Shown here one piece after another: positions 1 to 6,576 of a stretch of DNA of 15,575 nt. The translations under genes and the position numbers were made by a program. Source of the stretch: Tardiphaga sp. (GTDB taxonomy: Bacteria > Pseudomonadota > Alphaproteobacteria > Rhizobiales > Xanthobacteraceae); NCBI GenBank assembly GCA_014377915.1, contig JACMOT010000450.1, forward strand, positions 1 through 15,575, written 5' to 3'. Numbering within the stretch: the first letter of the stretch is position 1; each line of letters opens with the position of its first letter. The notes beneath the pieces are model-generated. The model was not told where the DNA came from. It searched no databases and saw nothing but the letters and a program-made list of their open reading frames with translations.

Positions 1-1361
1 AGCAGGCGATCTTGACGCGCTACAACGATCTGGCGATGAACTATTCGGAAGAGACCGCCGACGAGATGACCAAGCTGCAGGACGAGATCGAGGCGCAGGG
101 CCTGTGGGATCTCGACAGCAAGGTCGATCAGGCGATGGACGCACTGCGCTGTCCGCCCGACGATGCCGATGTGACCAAGCTGTCGGGCGGCGAACGCCGC
201 CGTGTCGCATTGTGCAAGCTGCTGCTCGACCAGCCCGAACTGCTGCTGCTGGATGAGCCGACCAACCATCTCGACGCCGAATCCGTGTCGTGGCTGGAAG
301 GCCATCTGCGCGCCTATCCCGGCGCGATCCTGATCGTCACCCATGACCGTTACTTCCTCGACAATGTGACGTCCTGGATTCTCGAGCTCGATCGCGGCAA
401 GGGCATTCCCTACGAAGGCAACTATTCGTCGTGGCTGGTGCAGAAGCAGAAGCGGCTGGCGCAGGAAGGCCGCGAGGACGCCGCGCACCAGAAGACGCTG
501 GAGCGCGAACAGGAATGGATCTCGTCATCGCCCAAGGCCCGCCAGGCCAAGTCCAAGGCGCGTTACCAGCGCTATGACGAGTTGCTCAAGAAGGCGAGCG
601 ACAAGCAGGTGCAGGGGGCGCAAATCACCATTCCCGTCGCCGAACGTCTTGGCGACAATGTGGTCGACTTCGAAGGCCTGAGCAAAAGCTTCAGCGATCG
701 CCTGCTGATCGACAACCTCACCTTCAAGCTGCCGCCGGGCGGGATCGTCGGCGTGATCGGCGCCAACGGCGCCGGCAAGACGACCTTGTTCAAGATGATC
801 ACCGGCCAGGAAAAACCCGACGCGGGCACCATCGTCGTCGGCGAGACCGTGCATCTCGGCTATGTCGACCAGTCCCGGGATTCGCTCGACGGCAAGAAAA
901 CCGTGTGGGAGGAAATCTCCGGCAATAACGAGTTGATCCTGCTCGGCAAGCGCGAGGTCAACTCGCGCGGCTATTGTTCGACCTTCAATTTCAAGGGCGG
1001 CGACCAGCAGAAGAAGGTCGGATCATTGTCCGGCGGTGAACGCAACCGCGTCCATCTCGCCAAGATGCTGAAGTCCGGCGCCAATGTGCTGCTGCTCGAT
1101 GAACCGACCAACGACCTCGACGTCGATACGCTGCGCGCGCTCGAAGAGGCGCTGGAAGATTTCGCCGGCTGCGCCGTGATCATCAGCCATGACCGCTGGT
1201 TCCTCGATCGTATTGCGACCCACATCCTGGCCTTCGAAGGCGACAGCCACGTCGAATGGTTCGAGGGTAACTTCCAGGACTATGAGAAGGACAAGATGCG
1301 CCGCCTCGGCCACGACTCCATCGTGCCACACCGCATGAAGTACAAGAAACTGACGCGCTAA
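1..1361 (+). CDS. ettA: Energy-dependent translational throttle protein EttA (ABC-F ATPase), 5'-truncated
   Basis: Cytoplasmic ABC-F ATPase. In this family EttA binds the ribosomal E site and couples the first peptide-bond steps to ATP/ADP status. The gene enters from the left edge (first whole codon at 3), so roughly the first 100 of about 550 residues are missing, including the first Walker A. Numbering from the TTG codon at 12, visible motifs are the first ABC signature LSGGERRR (57-64), Walker [13 protein letters not shown] (77-88), the linker rich in basic residues (about 140-200), the second Walker A GANGAGKT (250-257), second signature LSGGERNR (339-346), Walker [12 protein letters not shown] (360-370) and the switch HDRWFLDR. 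The C-terminus ending RMKYKKLTR is typical of rhizobial EttA. The stop codon lies inside a palindrome shared with the convergent vapC. The second Walker A has Ala where Pro is more usual (GPNGAGK), a tolerated change. Identification is very secure. Confidence 0.97.
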   Translation, partial: QAILTRYNDLAMNYSEETADEMTKLQDEIEAQGLWDLDSKVDQAMDALRCPPDDADVTKLSGGERRRVALCKLLLDQPELLLLDEPTNHLDAESVSWLEGHLRAYPGAILIVTHDRYFLDNVTSWILELDRGKGIPYEGNYSSWLVQKQKRLAQEGREDAAHQKTLEREQEWISSSPKARQAKSKARYQRYDELLKKASDKQVQGAQITIPVAERLGDNVVDFEGLSKSFSDRLLIDNLTFKLPPGGIVGVIGANGAGKTTLFKMITGQEKPDAGTIVVGETVHLGYVDQSRDSLDGKKTVWEEISGNNELILLGKREVNSRGYCSTFNFKGGDQQKKVGSLSGGERNRVHLAKMLKSGANVLLLDEPTNDLDVDTLRALEEALEDFAGCAVIISHDRWFLDRIATHILAFEGDSHVEWFEGNFQDYEKDKMRRLGHDSIVPHRMKYKKLTR

Positions 1362-1371
1362 AGCGCGTCAG
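1350..1371. terminator. Palindrome spanning both stop codons of convergent ettA and vapC
   Basis: Arms CTGACGCGCT (1350-1359) and AGCGCGTCAG (1362-1371) are perfect reverse complements around a central AA. This gives a 9-10 bp GC-rich stem with a loop containing the ettA stop TAA (1359-1361) and the vapC stop TAG (minus strand, 1360-1358). No T-tract follows on either strand, so a classical intrinsic terminator is not shown; a bidirectional hairpin or 3'-end stabiliser is the inference. Confidence 0.6.
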
Positions 1372-1791
1372 TAGGGACGATCGCCTCGATCGTCTGCATT
1401 GGTGCCGCAGCCGCGAGCCGCTCGTCGAATGTGACGAGCGGAACATTCAACCGGGCGGCGATGGCGAGGTGGATGGCGTCTGGTCCAGATAGTTTGGTCG
1501 CGAAGTTGCGGACCATGCGTTCGGCGGACGTCATGTCGTTAGCGGAGATTTCGATGCAATGCGTTTCTTCAGCGGCCCACCGGTCAAAGAAGTCGAGCAG
1601 CCGTTCGGCCGGCGCTTGCGACAAGCGATTGATGCGCAGGTAGCGAGAAATGGTCGCGGCGAATTCAAGTTTAACAAAGCTGCTGATGATGGGACCCGGT
1701 GTCGTCTCGCGATACCATGGTCAGCCTTGCTGCTGTGATCGTCGCTGAAGATCAGTGACACGACCACGCTTGTGTCGAGGTATAGGTTCAT
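1358..1791 (-). pseudogene. vapC: VapC-type PIN-domain toxin, frameshifted
   Basis: PIN-domain RNase toxin of a type II toxin-antitoxin pair. The N-terminus starts [23 protein letters not shown] at the ATG at 1791. Homology then leaves this frame at about 1725-1718, and the rest continues in another frame: from codon 1720 it reads PWYRETTPGPIISS, FVKLEFAATISRYLRINR, SQAPAERLLDFFDRWA, to a C-terminus with SGPDAIHLAIAARLNVPLVTFDERLA, ending at 1358. The four PIN acidic positions (Asp in YLDTS, Glu in KLEF, Asp in GPDAIH, Asp in TFDER) are all kept, split over two frames. A TGA sits immediately before the second frame (1723-1721). One missing base, or two extra, near the CCATGG at 1715-1720 explains this. 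The start overlaps the antitoxin stop by one base (TGATG), normal for such operons. It is either recent inactivation or a sequencing error; intact length would be about 145 residues. Confidence 0.85.
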
Positions 1792-2042
1792 CAAAATTCA
1801 TCGCGCATCGCACGTATTTCAACAACCGAATCAGCGTCAAGTTTGGGGATCGACTCCCGGAACCGCTTCATCATATCCAGCATTTCAATCGTCGTTTTAT
1901 TTGACGACGGCAGCGTCGGCGCCGGCCGCATCTCGACCACTGGCTGTCCGTGACGCGTAATGGTGACGTTGTTGCCTTCGAGGACTTCATCGACCAGCTT
2001 GGACATCTGGTCCTTGGCTTGGGCGATTGAACAGGTTGACAT
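1791..2042 (-). CDS. vapB: Phd/YefM-family antitoxin (VapB partner)
   Basis: An 83-residue antitoxin. The N-terminal Phd/YefM DNA-binding fold is clear: [20 protein letters not shown], then [15 protein letters not shown] (26-40), the usual 'TRHGxPVAxLxP' element. The C-terminal half ([13 protein letters not shown], residues 51-63, and the last 20) should be the toxin-binding segment. I chose the ATG at 2042 rather than an upstream in-frame start because AGGAGGG (2047-2053) sits 4-5 bases before it and the family N-terminus begins MxxxSIAxAK. It is translationally coupled to vapC (TGATG). The known role is to neutralise the PIN RNase and, with it, repress the operon; a perfect 12-bp palindrome 24 bases upstream of the start is a likely operator. 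Since the toxin is frameshifted, this may be an orphan antitoxin. Confidence 0.88.
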   Translation of the reverse strand: MSTCSIAQAKDQMSKLVDEVLEGNNVTITRHGQPVVEMRPAPTLPSSNKTTIEMLDMMKRFRESIPKLDADSVVEIRAMRDEF

Positions 2043-2065
2043 TGCGCCCTCCTGAATACGGCAAT

Positions 2066-2077
2066 ATATGGCCATAT
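2066..2077. promoter_or_regulatory. Candidate vapBC operator palindrome overlapping the promoter
   Basis: ATATGGCCATAT is a perfect palindrome upstream of vapB. On the minus strand a TTGAAA (2094-2089) could be the -35 element, and the palindrome overlaps the expected -10 region (CATATA/TATATT). This is the usual geometry for an autorepressed toxin-antitoxin promoter. Function is inferred from position and symmetry only. Confidence 0.45.
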
Positions 2078-2141
2078 CGGATCTGGGTTTTCAACCGGCG
2101 CTGCGCAGCACACCGCCGGACAATGTCGGAGCTCGCTGGAC

Positions 2142-2912
2142 ATGGCCGACTGGAACGCGCAGCAATATCTGAAATTCGAGGACGAGCGGACGCGTCCGGC
2201 ACGCGACCTGCTGGAGCAGATTCCACTGCAGGATGCGCGCAAGGTCGTCGATATTGGGTGCGGCCCGGGCAATTCGACCGAGCTGCTGGTGCAGCGCTGG
2301 CCGCAGGCGTCGGTGACCGGGGTCGACACCTCGGCCGACATGCTGCGGCAGGCCCGTGAACGGCTGCCGCGGCAAACCTTCATCGAGGCCAATATCGCGC
2401 ATTGGGCACCGCCCGCTGGCACCGACGTACTGTTTGCCAATGCGATCTTCCAGTGGGTGCCTGATCACCTGAAGCAGTTGAAGCGGCTGCTGGGGTCGCT
2501 GCCGCCGGGCGGAGCGCTGGCGGTGCAGATGCCCGACAACCTCGAAGAGCCGTCGCACATCCTGATGCGCGATGTTGCGCATCTGGAGCCATGGCGCAAA
2601 CAGCTCGCCAAGGCCGCCGAGTTGCGCGACTCGCTGCCGAAGCCTGGCGCTTATTATGACGCGCTGAGGCCGCTCTGTACGCGGCTGGAAATCTGGCACA
2701 CGGTTTACAATCATGTGCTCGACGGCGCGCCTTCGATCGTGGAATGGGTCAAGGGTACCGGGCTGCGGCCATTCGTCGAGCCGCTGGAGCCGCCGGAGCG
2801 CAAGGCCTACCTTGCCGAATATACCGCGCGGATCGCCGCCAGCTATCTGCCGCGGGCCGACGGCAAGGTTTTGTTGCGGTTTCCGAGGATTTTCATCGTC
2901 GCGGTGAAGTAA
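2142..2912 (+). CDS. tam: Trans-aconitate 2-methyltransferase-like SAM methyltransferase
   Basis: Cytoplasmic class I SAM-dependent methyltransferase of 256 residues, the usual Tam length. Tam methylates trans-aconitate, a spontaneous inhibitor of aconitase. SAM-binding motif I is [12 protein letters not shown] (35-46); the acidic ribose-binding residue is in [10 protein letters not shown] (59-68). Tam-like signatures are the N-terminus [20 protein letters not shown], then [12 protein letters not shown] (98-109), [14 protein letters not shown], and the C-terminal ending [10 protein letters not shown]. It starts at the ATG at 2142 with only a weak GGA upstream; the N-terminal match supports this start. 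It is divergent from vapB with 99 bases between starts, and 110 bases separate it from the next gene, so it is probably transcribed alone. The family call is firm; the exact substrate is inferred from similarity. Confidence 0.9.
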   Translation: MADWNAQQYLKFEDERTRPARDLLEQIPLQDARKVVDIGCGPGNSTELLVQRWPQASVTGVDTSADMLRQARERLPRQTFIEANIAHWAPPAGTDVLFANAIFQWVPDHLKQLKRLLGSLPPGGALAVQMPDNLEEPSHILMRDVAHLEPWRKQLAKAAELRDSLPKPGAYYDALRPLCTRLEIWHTVYNHVLDGAPSIVEWVKGTGLRPFVEPLEPPERKAYLAEYTARIAASYLPRADGKVLLRFPRIFIVAVK

Positions 2913-3022
2913 GCTGATGCGGCGAGTTGTCGCGTTACGCGACATCATCGCGTCGGGGTCACTCCGATATAAGTTCGCTCTGCAATCGCGCCGCGATTCC
3001 TGACCCTAGCGAGCCTTTACGA

Positions 3023-3643
3023 ATGTCCCTGAATCCCGAAACGCCGTTGCCGCCGAAGGGCTTGCGGCTGCGCCCGATCCCGATGCTGATCTTTGGTTCG
3101 CGCTGGCTGCAGCTGCCGCTCTATATCGGCCTGATCGTCGCGCAGGGCGTCTATGTCGTGCTGTTCCTCAAGGAACTCTGGCACCTGTTCAGCCACGCCT
3201 TTGATTTCAGCGAACAGCAGATCATGCTGGCTGTACTCGGTCTGATCGACGTCGTGATGATTTCCAACCTGCTGGTGATGGTGATCGTCGGCGGTTACGA
3301 GACCTTCGTATCGCGGCTCAATCTCCAAGGCCACCCCGACGAGCCGGAATGGCTCAGCCACGTCAACGCCAGTGTCCTGAAGATCAAGCTGGCGATGGCG
3401 ATCATCGGCATCTCCTCGATCCATCTGCTGCGCACCTTCATCGAAGCCGGCACTTTGGGATCCGAGCGCTCCGGCAACTACACCGAGACCGGTGTGATGT
3501 GGCAGACCATTATCCACACCATCTTCATTCTGTCGGCCGTAGGCATCGCCTATGTCGACCGGCTATCGAATCTGGCGACCGAAGAGGCCAAGCAGCAGGG
3601 CGGCCACGGGCCGGCCAACAACGGCCACGGCAAGCAACACTGA
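3023..3643 (+). CDS. UPF0114 (YqhA-like) inner-membrane protein
   Basis: A 206-residue membrane protein with four hydrophobic segments, about residues 31-50, 67-90, 121-140 and 157-178. Characteristic UPF0114 stretches are the [12 protein letters not shown] region (26-37), [26 protein letters not shown] (72-97, a near-invariant block) and [18 protein letters not shown] (119-136). The family's function is not established. The ATG at 3023 was chosen because the family begins just ahead of the SRW motif; an upstream TTG in frame would add a non-conserved leader. The tail is rich in Gly, His and Asn (193-206). The stop is 5 bases before the next start, so it is very likely co-transcribed with the lytic transglycosylase, which suggests an envelope role. 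Confidence 0.92.
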   Translation: MSLNPETPLPPKGLRLRPIPMLIFGSRWLQLPLYIGLIVAQGVYVVLFLKELWHLFSHAFDFSEQQIMLAVLGLIDVVMISNLLVMVIVGGYETFVSRLNLQGHPDEPEWLSHVNASVLKIKLAMAIIGISSIHLLRTFIEAGTLGSERSGNYTETGVMWQTIIHTIFILSAVGIAYVDRLSNLATEEAKQQGGHGPANNGHGKQH

Positions 3644-3648
3644 GGACG

Positions 3649-4875
3649 ATGAACCGCTATATAAAATATATGTTGGTGGTGGTCCTGGTTGGCGGCGGAC
3701 CTTCCGCTCAGGCCGCCGACGCCGGCTTTACGAATTTTCTGGCTGCGCTGTGGCCCGAAGCGCAGCAGGCCGGCGTCTCACGACAAACCTTCGATGAAGC
3801 CACGCGCGGCCTCGAGCCTGACTATAAACTACCAGATCTCGCTCTGCCCGGCCGCCCTGCGACGGGGGCGCCGTCGCAGGCGGAGTTCGTCCAGGTGCCG
3901 GCGGACTACGTTAAGGAAGCCAGCATCGCCCGTCTGGCCGTGGAAGGGCAGCGGCTGCAGCAAAGGCACCGCGATACGCTGGCGGCGATCGAACAGCGCT
4001 TCGGCGTGCCGTCCACGATCATCCTCGCGATCTGGGGCCGCGAGACCGATTACGGTCGCTATGCGCTGCCCTATGACGGCATTCGCGTGCTGGCGACGCA
4101 GGCCTATGTCGGTCGCCGCAAGGAGCAGTACCGCACCGAATTCATTGCCGCGCTGTTGCTGATCGAGAGTGGTGACGTGTCGCGCAAGGATCTGCGCGCC
4201 TCCTGGGGCGGGGCGACCGGACTGACCCAATTTCTGCCGTCGGAACTTGGCAAGCATGGCGTGGACATGGACGGCGACGGGCACGTCAACATCTGGACAT
4301 CGGTCCCGGACGCGCTGGCCTCGGCCGCGCAGCAGTTGAAGAACAAGGGCTGGCAGCCCGGCCTGCGCTGGGCCTACGAGGTGCGTGCCCCCGCCAATGT
4401 CGATTGCACGCAGGGTGTGCCGGAAGTGACCAGGCCGATCGGCGAGTGGCTGCGCGCGGGCTTCGTGCCGGTGCGCGGACAAAAGCTCAGTGCCGCCGAG
4501 CAGGCGCAGCCGGCGTCCCTGCTGCAGCCGGAAGGCAGTTACGGACCGGCCTTCCTGACCACGAAGAACTACTTCGTCATCAAGGAATACAATTTCTCCG
4601 ACCTCTACGTGCTGTTTGTTGGCCATCTCGGTGACCGTATCGGCCATTCGCAGCCATTTGCCACGCCGTGGTCGGCCGCGCGGCAACTACGCAGTACCGA
4701 CGTCGAGGCCATGCAAAAGCACCTGACCCGGATCGGACTGTATAGTGATCGGATGGATGGAAAAGCCGGGATGAAGACGCGAGCCGCGCTGGGGAACTAT
4801 CAGAAATCGGCCGGACTGAAGGTCGACTGCTGGCCGGGCGTAACGGTGTTACAGGCCTTGGGCCGCGCGCAGTAG
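3649..4875 (+). CDS. Secreted lytic murein transglycosylase, MltB family, with C-terminal peptidoglycan-binding domain
   Basis: A 408-residue periplasmic enzyme that cleaves the MurNAc-GlcNAc bond of peptidoglycan non-hydrolytically, forming 1,6-anhydroMurNAc. A signal peptide covers residues 1-22 (cut after AQA); there is no lipobox, unlike E. coli MltB. The SLT/MltB domain spans about 26-330. The likely catalytic Glu132 is in AIWGRETDYGRY, and the substrate-groove motif SWGGATGLTQFLPS is at about 185-198, followed by D-rich MDGDGHVNIWTSVPDALAS. A PG_binding_1 domain covers about 345-405 (VEAMQKHLTRIGLYSDRMDGK). The ATG at 3649 is preceded by GAGGA at 3642-3646, overlapping the upstream stop; a longer in-frame ORF exists but lacks the signal peptide at its start. 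The gene is convergent with a minus-strand gene whose terminator begins 13 bases after this stop. Confidence 0.94.
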   Translation: MNRYIKYMLVVVLVGGGPSAQAADAGFTNFLAALWPEAQQAGVSRQTFDEATRGLEPDYKLPDLALPGRPATGAPSQAEFVQVPADYVKEASIARLAVEGQRLQQRHRDTLAAIEQRFGVPSTIILAIWGRETDYGRYALPYDGIRVLATQAYVGRRKEQYRTEFIAALLLIESGDVSRKDLRASWGGATGLTQFLPSELGKHGVDMDGDGHVNIWTSVPDALASAAQQLKNKGWQPGLRWAYEVRAPANVDCTQGVPEVTRPIGEWLRAGFVPVRGQKLSAAEQAQPASLLQPEGSYGPAFLTTKNYFVIKEYNFSDLYVLFVGHLGDRIGHSQPFATPWSAARQLRSTDVEAMQKHLTRIGLYSDRMDGKAGMKTRAALGNYQKSAGLKVDCWPGVTVLQALGRAQ

Positions 4876-4883
4876 AAGGCGGC

Positions 4884-4913
4884 AAAAAGCCCGGCCGCCG
4901 GAGCGGTCGGGCT
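4884..4913 (-). terminator. Rho-independent terminator of the minus-strand small secreted protein gene
   Basis: Read on the minus strand, AGCCCGACCG (4913-4904), a 6-base loop and CGGCCGGGCT (4897-4888) form a 10-bp stem with one G-U pair, followed directly by TTTTT (4888-4884). The T-tract fixes the direction. On the plus strand it may also block readthrough from the transglycosylase gene but lacks a T-tract there. Confidence 0.85.
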
Positions 4914-4951
4914 GGAATGATGAACGCATGGGAAGCGCGGCGATGGATCGG

Positions 4952-5251
4952 TTAGTCGCAGACCTCGACCGGACGCGAACGCCACACGCCGCGATACTCG
5001 TCCCAGACGCGCTGACGCACGATGCGGCAGGATGGCTCTTCGACGTATACCGGGGCGGGCGCGTAACCATAGCCATAGGCCGGGGCCGGACGGCTGGCGG
5101 CAATCGCGCCACCGAGCAGGGCGCCGCCGATCAGGCCGCCGGCAACGCCGGCGGCGATGCGGCCGCCATCGGCCTTGGCGGCGGGGGCAACCGAAACCAG
5201 CGAACCGGCAACCGTCGCGACGGCCAGCAGGGCGGAAATTGTCTTCTTCAT
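4952..5251 (-). CDS. Small secreted glycine-zipper protein with C-terminal Cys pair (paralogue A)
   Basis: A 99-residue exported protein of unknown function. A signal peptide covers about 1-27 (MKKTISALLAVATVAGSLVS...AAKA). A glycine zipper follows (GVAGGLIGGALLGGAI, 35-50), then a short Tyr/Gly/Pro tract (AYGYGYAPAPVYV, 58-70) and a C-terminal module bounded by Cys75 and Cys98, with RQRVWDEYRGVWRSRPVEVC between. The two cysteines probably form a disulphide in the periplasm. The ATG at 5251 is preceded by AGGAGAG, 7 bases away; an in-frame upstream start would spoil the signal peptide. It ends 39 bases before a strong terminator. It is a clear paralogue of the next minus-strand gene upstream. 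Membrane insertion or oligomerisation through the zipper is inference. Confidence 0.85.
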   Translation of the reverse strand: MKKTISALLAVATVAGSLVSVAPAAKADGGRIAAGVAGGLIGGALLGGAIAASRPAPAYGYGYAPAPVYVEEPSCRIVRQRVWDEYRGVWRSRPVEVCD

Positions 5252-5381
5252 CTCAAGTCTCTCCTGAAGGCGCCGCAATCGACGCACGGTTAAGATTTAC
5301 TCACGCTGCTCTTCGAGTTGATGGCCTCACTAAAAAGCGCCCAACCGTCAACGTCTCGTAAACACTGCGACTCTATGACCT

Positions 5382-5398
5382 GAAAAAGCGGTTTTTTC
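5382..5398 (-). terminator. Weak terminator-like hairpin downstream of paralogue B
   Basis: GAAAAA (5382-5387) and TTTTTC (5393-5398) can pair around a short GC-rich loop, and on the minus strand the second arm is itself a T-run. It lies about 56 bases after the stop of the 5454-5774 gene. The stem is AT-rich, so termination strength is doubtful. Confidence 0.3.
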
Positions 5399-5453
5399 GC
5401 GCCATGGCAAGGAACGCCGCCTCAAATATGTGTCAACCCGTGAGCCTTGAAAC

Positions 5454-5774
5454 CTAGCCACAGACCCGGACGCGGCGAATCCGCCAACCGTAACCGTCCC
5501 AGAAACGCTGACGCTGCCAGAAGCAATTGTCATAATAGCCGGGTCCCGCGACATAGGCCGGCCCGCCATATCCGTAGCCGGGAGCATAGCCATAGCCGTA
5601 GCCTGGACCGTATCCGTAACGCGGTCCGGCAAGGGCGCCGCCGATCAAGGCTCCGCCAATCACGCCTGCTGCTATGCCGGCGCCGAGCCCGCGCTGGGCA
5701 TGCGCGGGGGCAGGGGCCAGCGATGACACCGCCAATGCGGCAATGGCGGCCAAGGCCATCATGGTTTTCTTCAT
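5454..5774 (-). CDS. Small secreted glycine-zipper, GYGYGY-rich protein with C-terminal Cys pair (paralogue B)
   Basis: A 106-residue exported protein of unknown function. Signal peptide about 1-26 (cut after AHA). The glycine zipper is GIAAGVIGGALIGGALAG (33-50), followed by a low-complexity tract with repeated GYG units (PRYGYGPGYGYGYAPGYGYG, 51-70). The C-terminal module runs from Cys84 to Cys105 (CFWQRQRFWDGYGWRIRRVR then VC). Order and spacing of all parts match paralogue A, 202 bases downstream, so the two arose by tandem duplication. The start at 5774 is preceded by GAAAGG. A weak promoter (TTCATT, 16 bases, TATGAA) can be read on the minus strand at about 5830-5860. The C-terminal W-D-x-Y-x-x-W-R pattern recurs, as I recall, in many rhizobial hypothetical proteins. 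Confidence 0.85.
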   Translation of the reverse strand: MKKTMMALAAIAALAVSSLAPAPAHAQRGLGAGIAAGVIGGALIGGALAGPRYGYGPGYGYGYAPGYGYGGPAYVAGPGYYDNCFWQRQRFWDGYGWRIRRVRVCG

Positions 5775-6158
5775 GGCTTTACCTTTCTCAAGCACCTCTC
5801 AGCAGCTAGCGCTGCGGAAGCCAGAAAGTTTCATAGTTAACTTGAATGATCAATGAACGGGAACCTTTTGATCAGTGTTCAATTGCGCACCTGGATGCCG
5901 CTTCAGGCGGATCGTTCTGCCGATTTTGCGGCCCTTTTCGGCCGTCGTCTTCTCAGCTTCGTATCGGTGCATTTGTCGCCGATCGCCAGGCTTGAATTGC
6001 GCCAGGGCTGTAATCAAAGCCTATTTAGATCAATTCCATTTTGGCTAAAGACGATGTCGCAGTTTGGAATAGCTTGAAAACGGGTGTTTTCCTTTTGCAT
6101 CCGGAGGCGCTCTTAAATATCGAAAGGGTGTCCTCACCCGCGAGACCGCCTTCCTCCC
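5775..6158. other. 384-base gene-free region between paralogue B and bfd
   Basis: AT-richer than its surroundings. It should carry the divergent promoters of the minus-strand secreted protein and of bfd. Visible items are two TGATCA sites (5848-5853 and 5869-5874), a degenerate ICE-like sequence at 6024-6040, and a small perfect hairpin GGGTG-TCCT-CACCC at 6126-6139. A 74-codon plus-strand ORF at 5853-6077 has no ribosome site or recognisable family and I do not call it. Confidence 0.5.
6024..6040 (+). promoter_or_regulatory. Degenerate ICE/Irr-box-like sequence upstream of bfd
   Basis: TTTAGATCAATTCCATT matches 10 of the 14 specified positions of the ICE consensus TTTAGAA-N3-TTCTAAA; the left half is good and the right half poor. 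It lies about 120 bases upstream of the bfd start. Because bfd and bfr act together, shared Irr control is plausible, but the match is weak. Confidence 0.22.
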
Positions 6159-6434
6159 ATGATCGTTTGTTCCTGCAACGTCTTCTCTGACCATGATGTC
6201 CGGAATGCCGTGACCGGTGCGCGACCGCCGCGCACGCCGGGGCAGGTCTATGGCTGTCTGGGCTGCAGCGCCCAGTGTGGCCGCTGTGCAAGAACCATCA
6301 AGGCGATCATGGACGAAGCGCTGGGAGCCTGTGCCAAGGCATGCTGTTCCGGTTGCCCGCATAGCGCCGCGCACGCTGAATCCCACGCCCTTGTCGCCTT
6401 GCCCGATCGCCCGGGCATCGCTGTCGCGGTTTAG
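6159..6434 (+). CDS. bfd: Bacterioferritin-associated ferredoxin (Bfd) with Cys-rich C-terminal extension
   Basis: [2Fe-2S] protein that, in studied systems, docks on bacterioferritin and passes electrons to the haem so stored Fe(III) is released. Cluster ligands fit the family: Cys4 and Cys6 in MIVCSCN, Cys40 and Cys43 in AQCGRCARTIKAIMDE. At 91 residues it is longer than E. coli Bfd (64), and six further cysteines are present: Cys33 and Cys36 (YGCLGC) and Cys58, 62, 63, 66 (CAKACCSGC), the latter in a tail also holding three His. The ATG at 6159 gives the canonical MxVCxC N-terminus, but the bases just before it are CT-rich (TTCCTCCC) with no Shine-Dalgarno; a GGGTG/CACCC hairpin lies at 6126-6139. 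bfr follows 142 bases downstream behind its own ICE, so the genes are adjacent but probably separately regulated. Confidence 0.9.
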   Translation: MIVCSCNVFSDHDVRNAVTGARPPRTPGQVYGCLGCSAQCGRCARTIKAIMDEALGACAKACCSGCPHSAAHAESHALVALPDRPGIAVAV

Positions 6435-6512
6435 GATCTTTCAGCTCCCGCCGTTCCGGTTTCCGGACGAGATCCGATTTCGGTTAGGACCTTGTCCCTC
6501 CGCCGTTTCTCA

Positions 6513-6529
6513 TTTAGAACCCTTCTAAG
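6513..6529 (+). promoter_or_regulatory. Iron control element (Irr box) of bfr
   Basis: TTTAGAA-CCC-TTCTAAG is an inverted repeat matching the ICE consensus TTTAGAA-N3-TTCTAAA at all but the last base. In Rhizobiales ICE sites are bound by Irr, which acts under iron limitation and represses iron-storage genes. It lies 48 bases before the bfr start and would overlap the -10 region if TTGTCC (6492-6497) is the -35. Expected effect: repression of bfr in low iron, relief when haem/iron is sufficient. Confidence 0.82.
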
Positions 6530-6576
6530 TTTGCTGAGGGGCCTGTTCGTGCGGGTCCCGACAACAGGAGTGCATC

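Noticed and set aside
2091..2948. Long minus-strand ORF (285 codons) opposite the tam-like gene
   Set aside because: Antisense shadow in high-GC DNA; the plus strand encodes a full SAM methyltransferase and the antisense product has no recognisable motif.
3829..4686. 285-codon minus-strand ORF opposite the lytic transglycosylase
   Set aside because: Shadow frame rich in Arg/Gly/Ala with no family likeness; the plus-strand enzyme is unambiguous.
5860..5890. GGGAAC resembling an EcfG-type -35 (GGAAC)
   Set aside because: No cGTT at the required 16-17 base spacing.
5853..6077. 74-codon plus-strand ORF in the gap before bfd
   Set aside because: No ribosome site, AT-rich codons unlike neighbouring genes, no recognisable domain.
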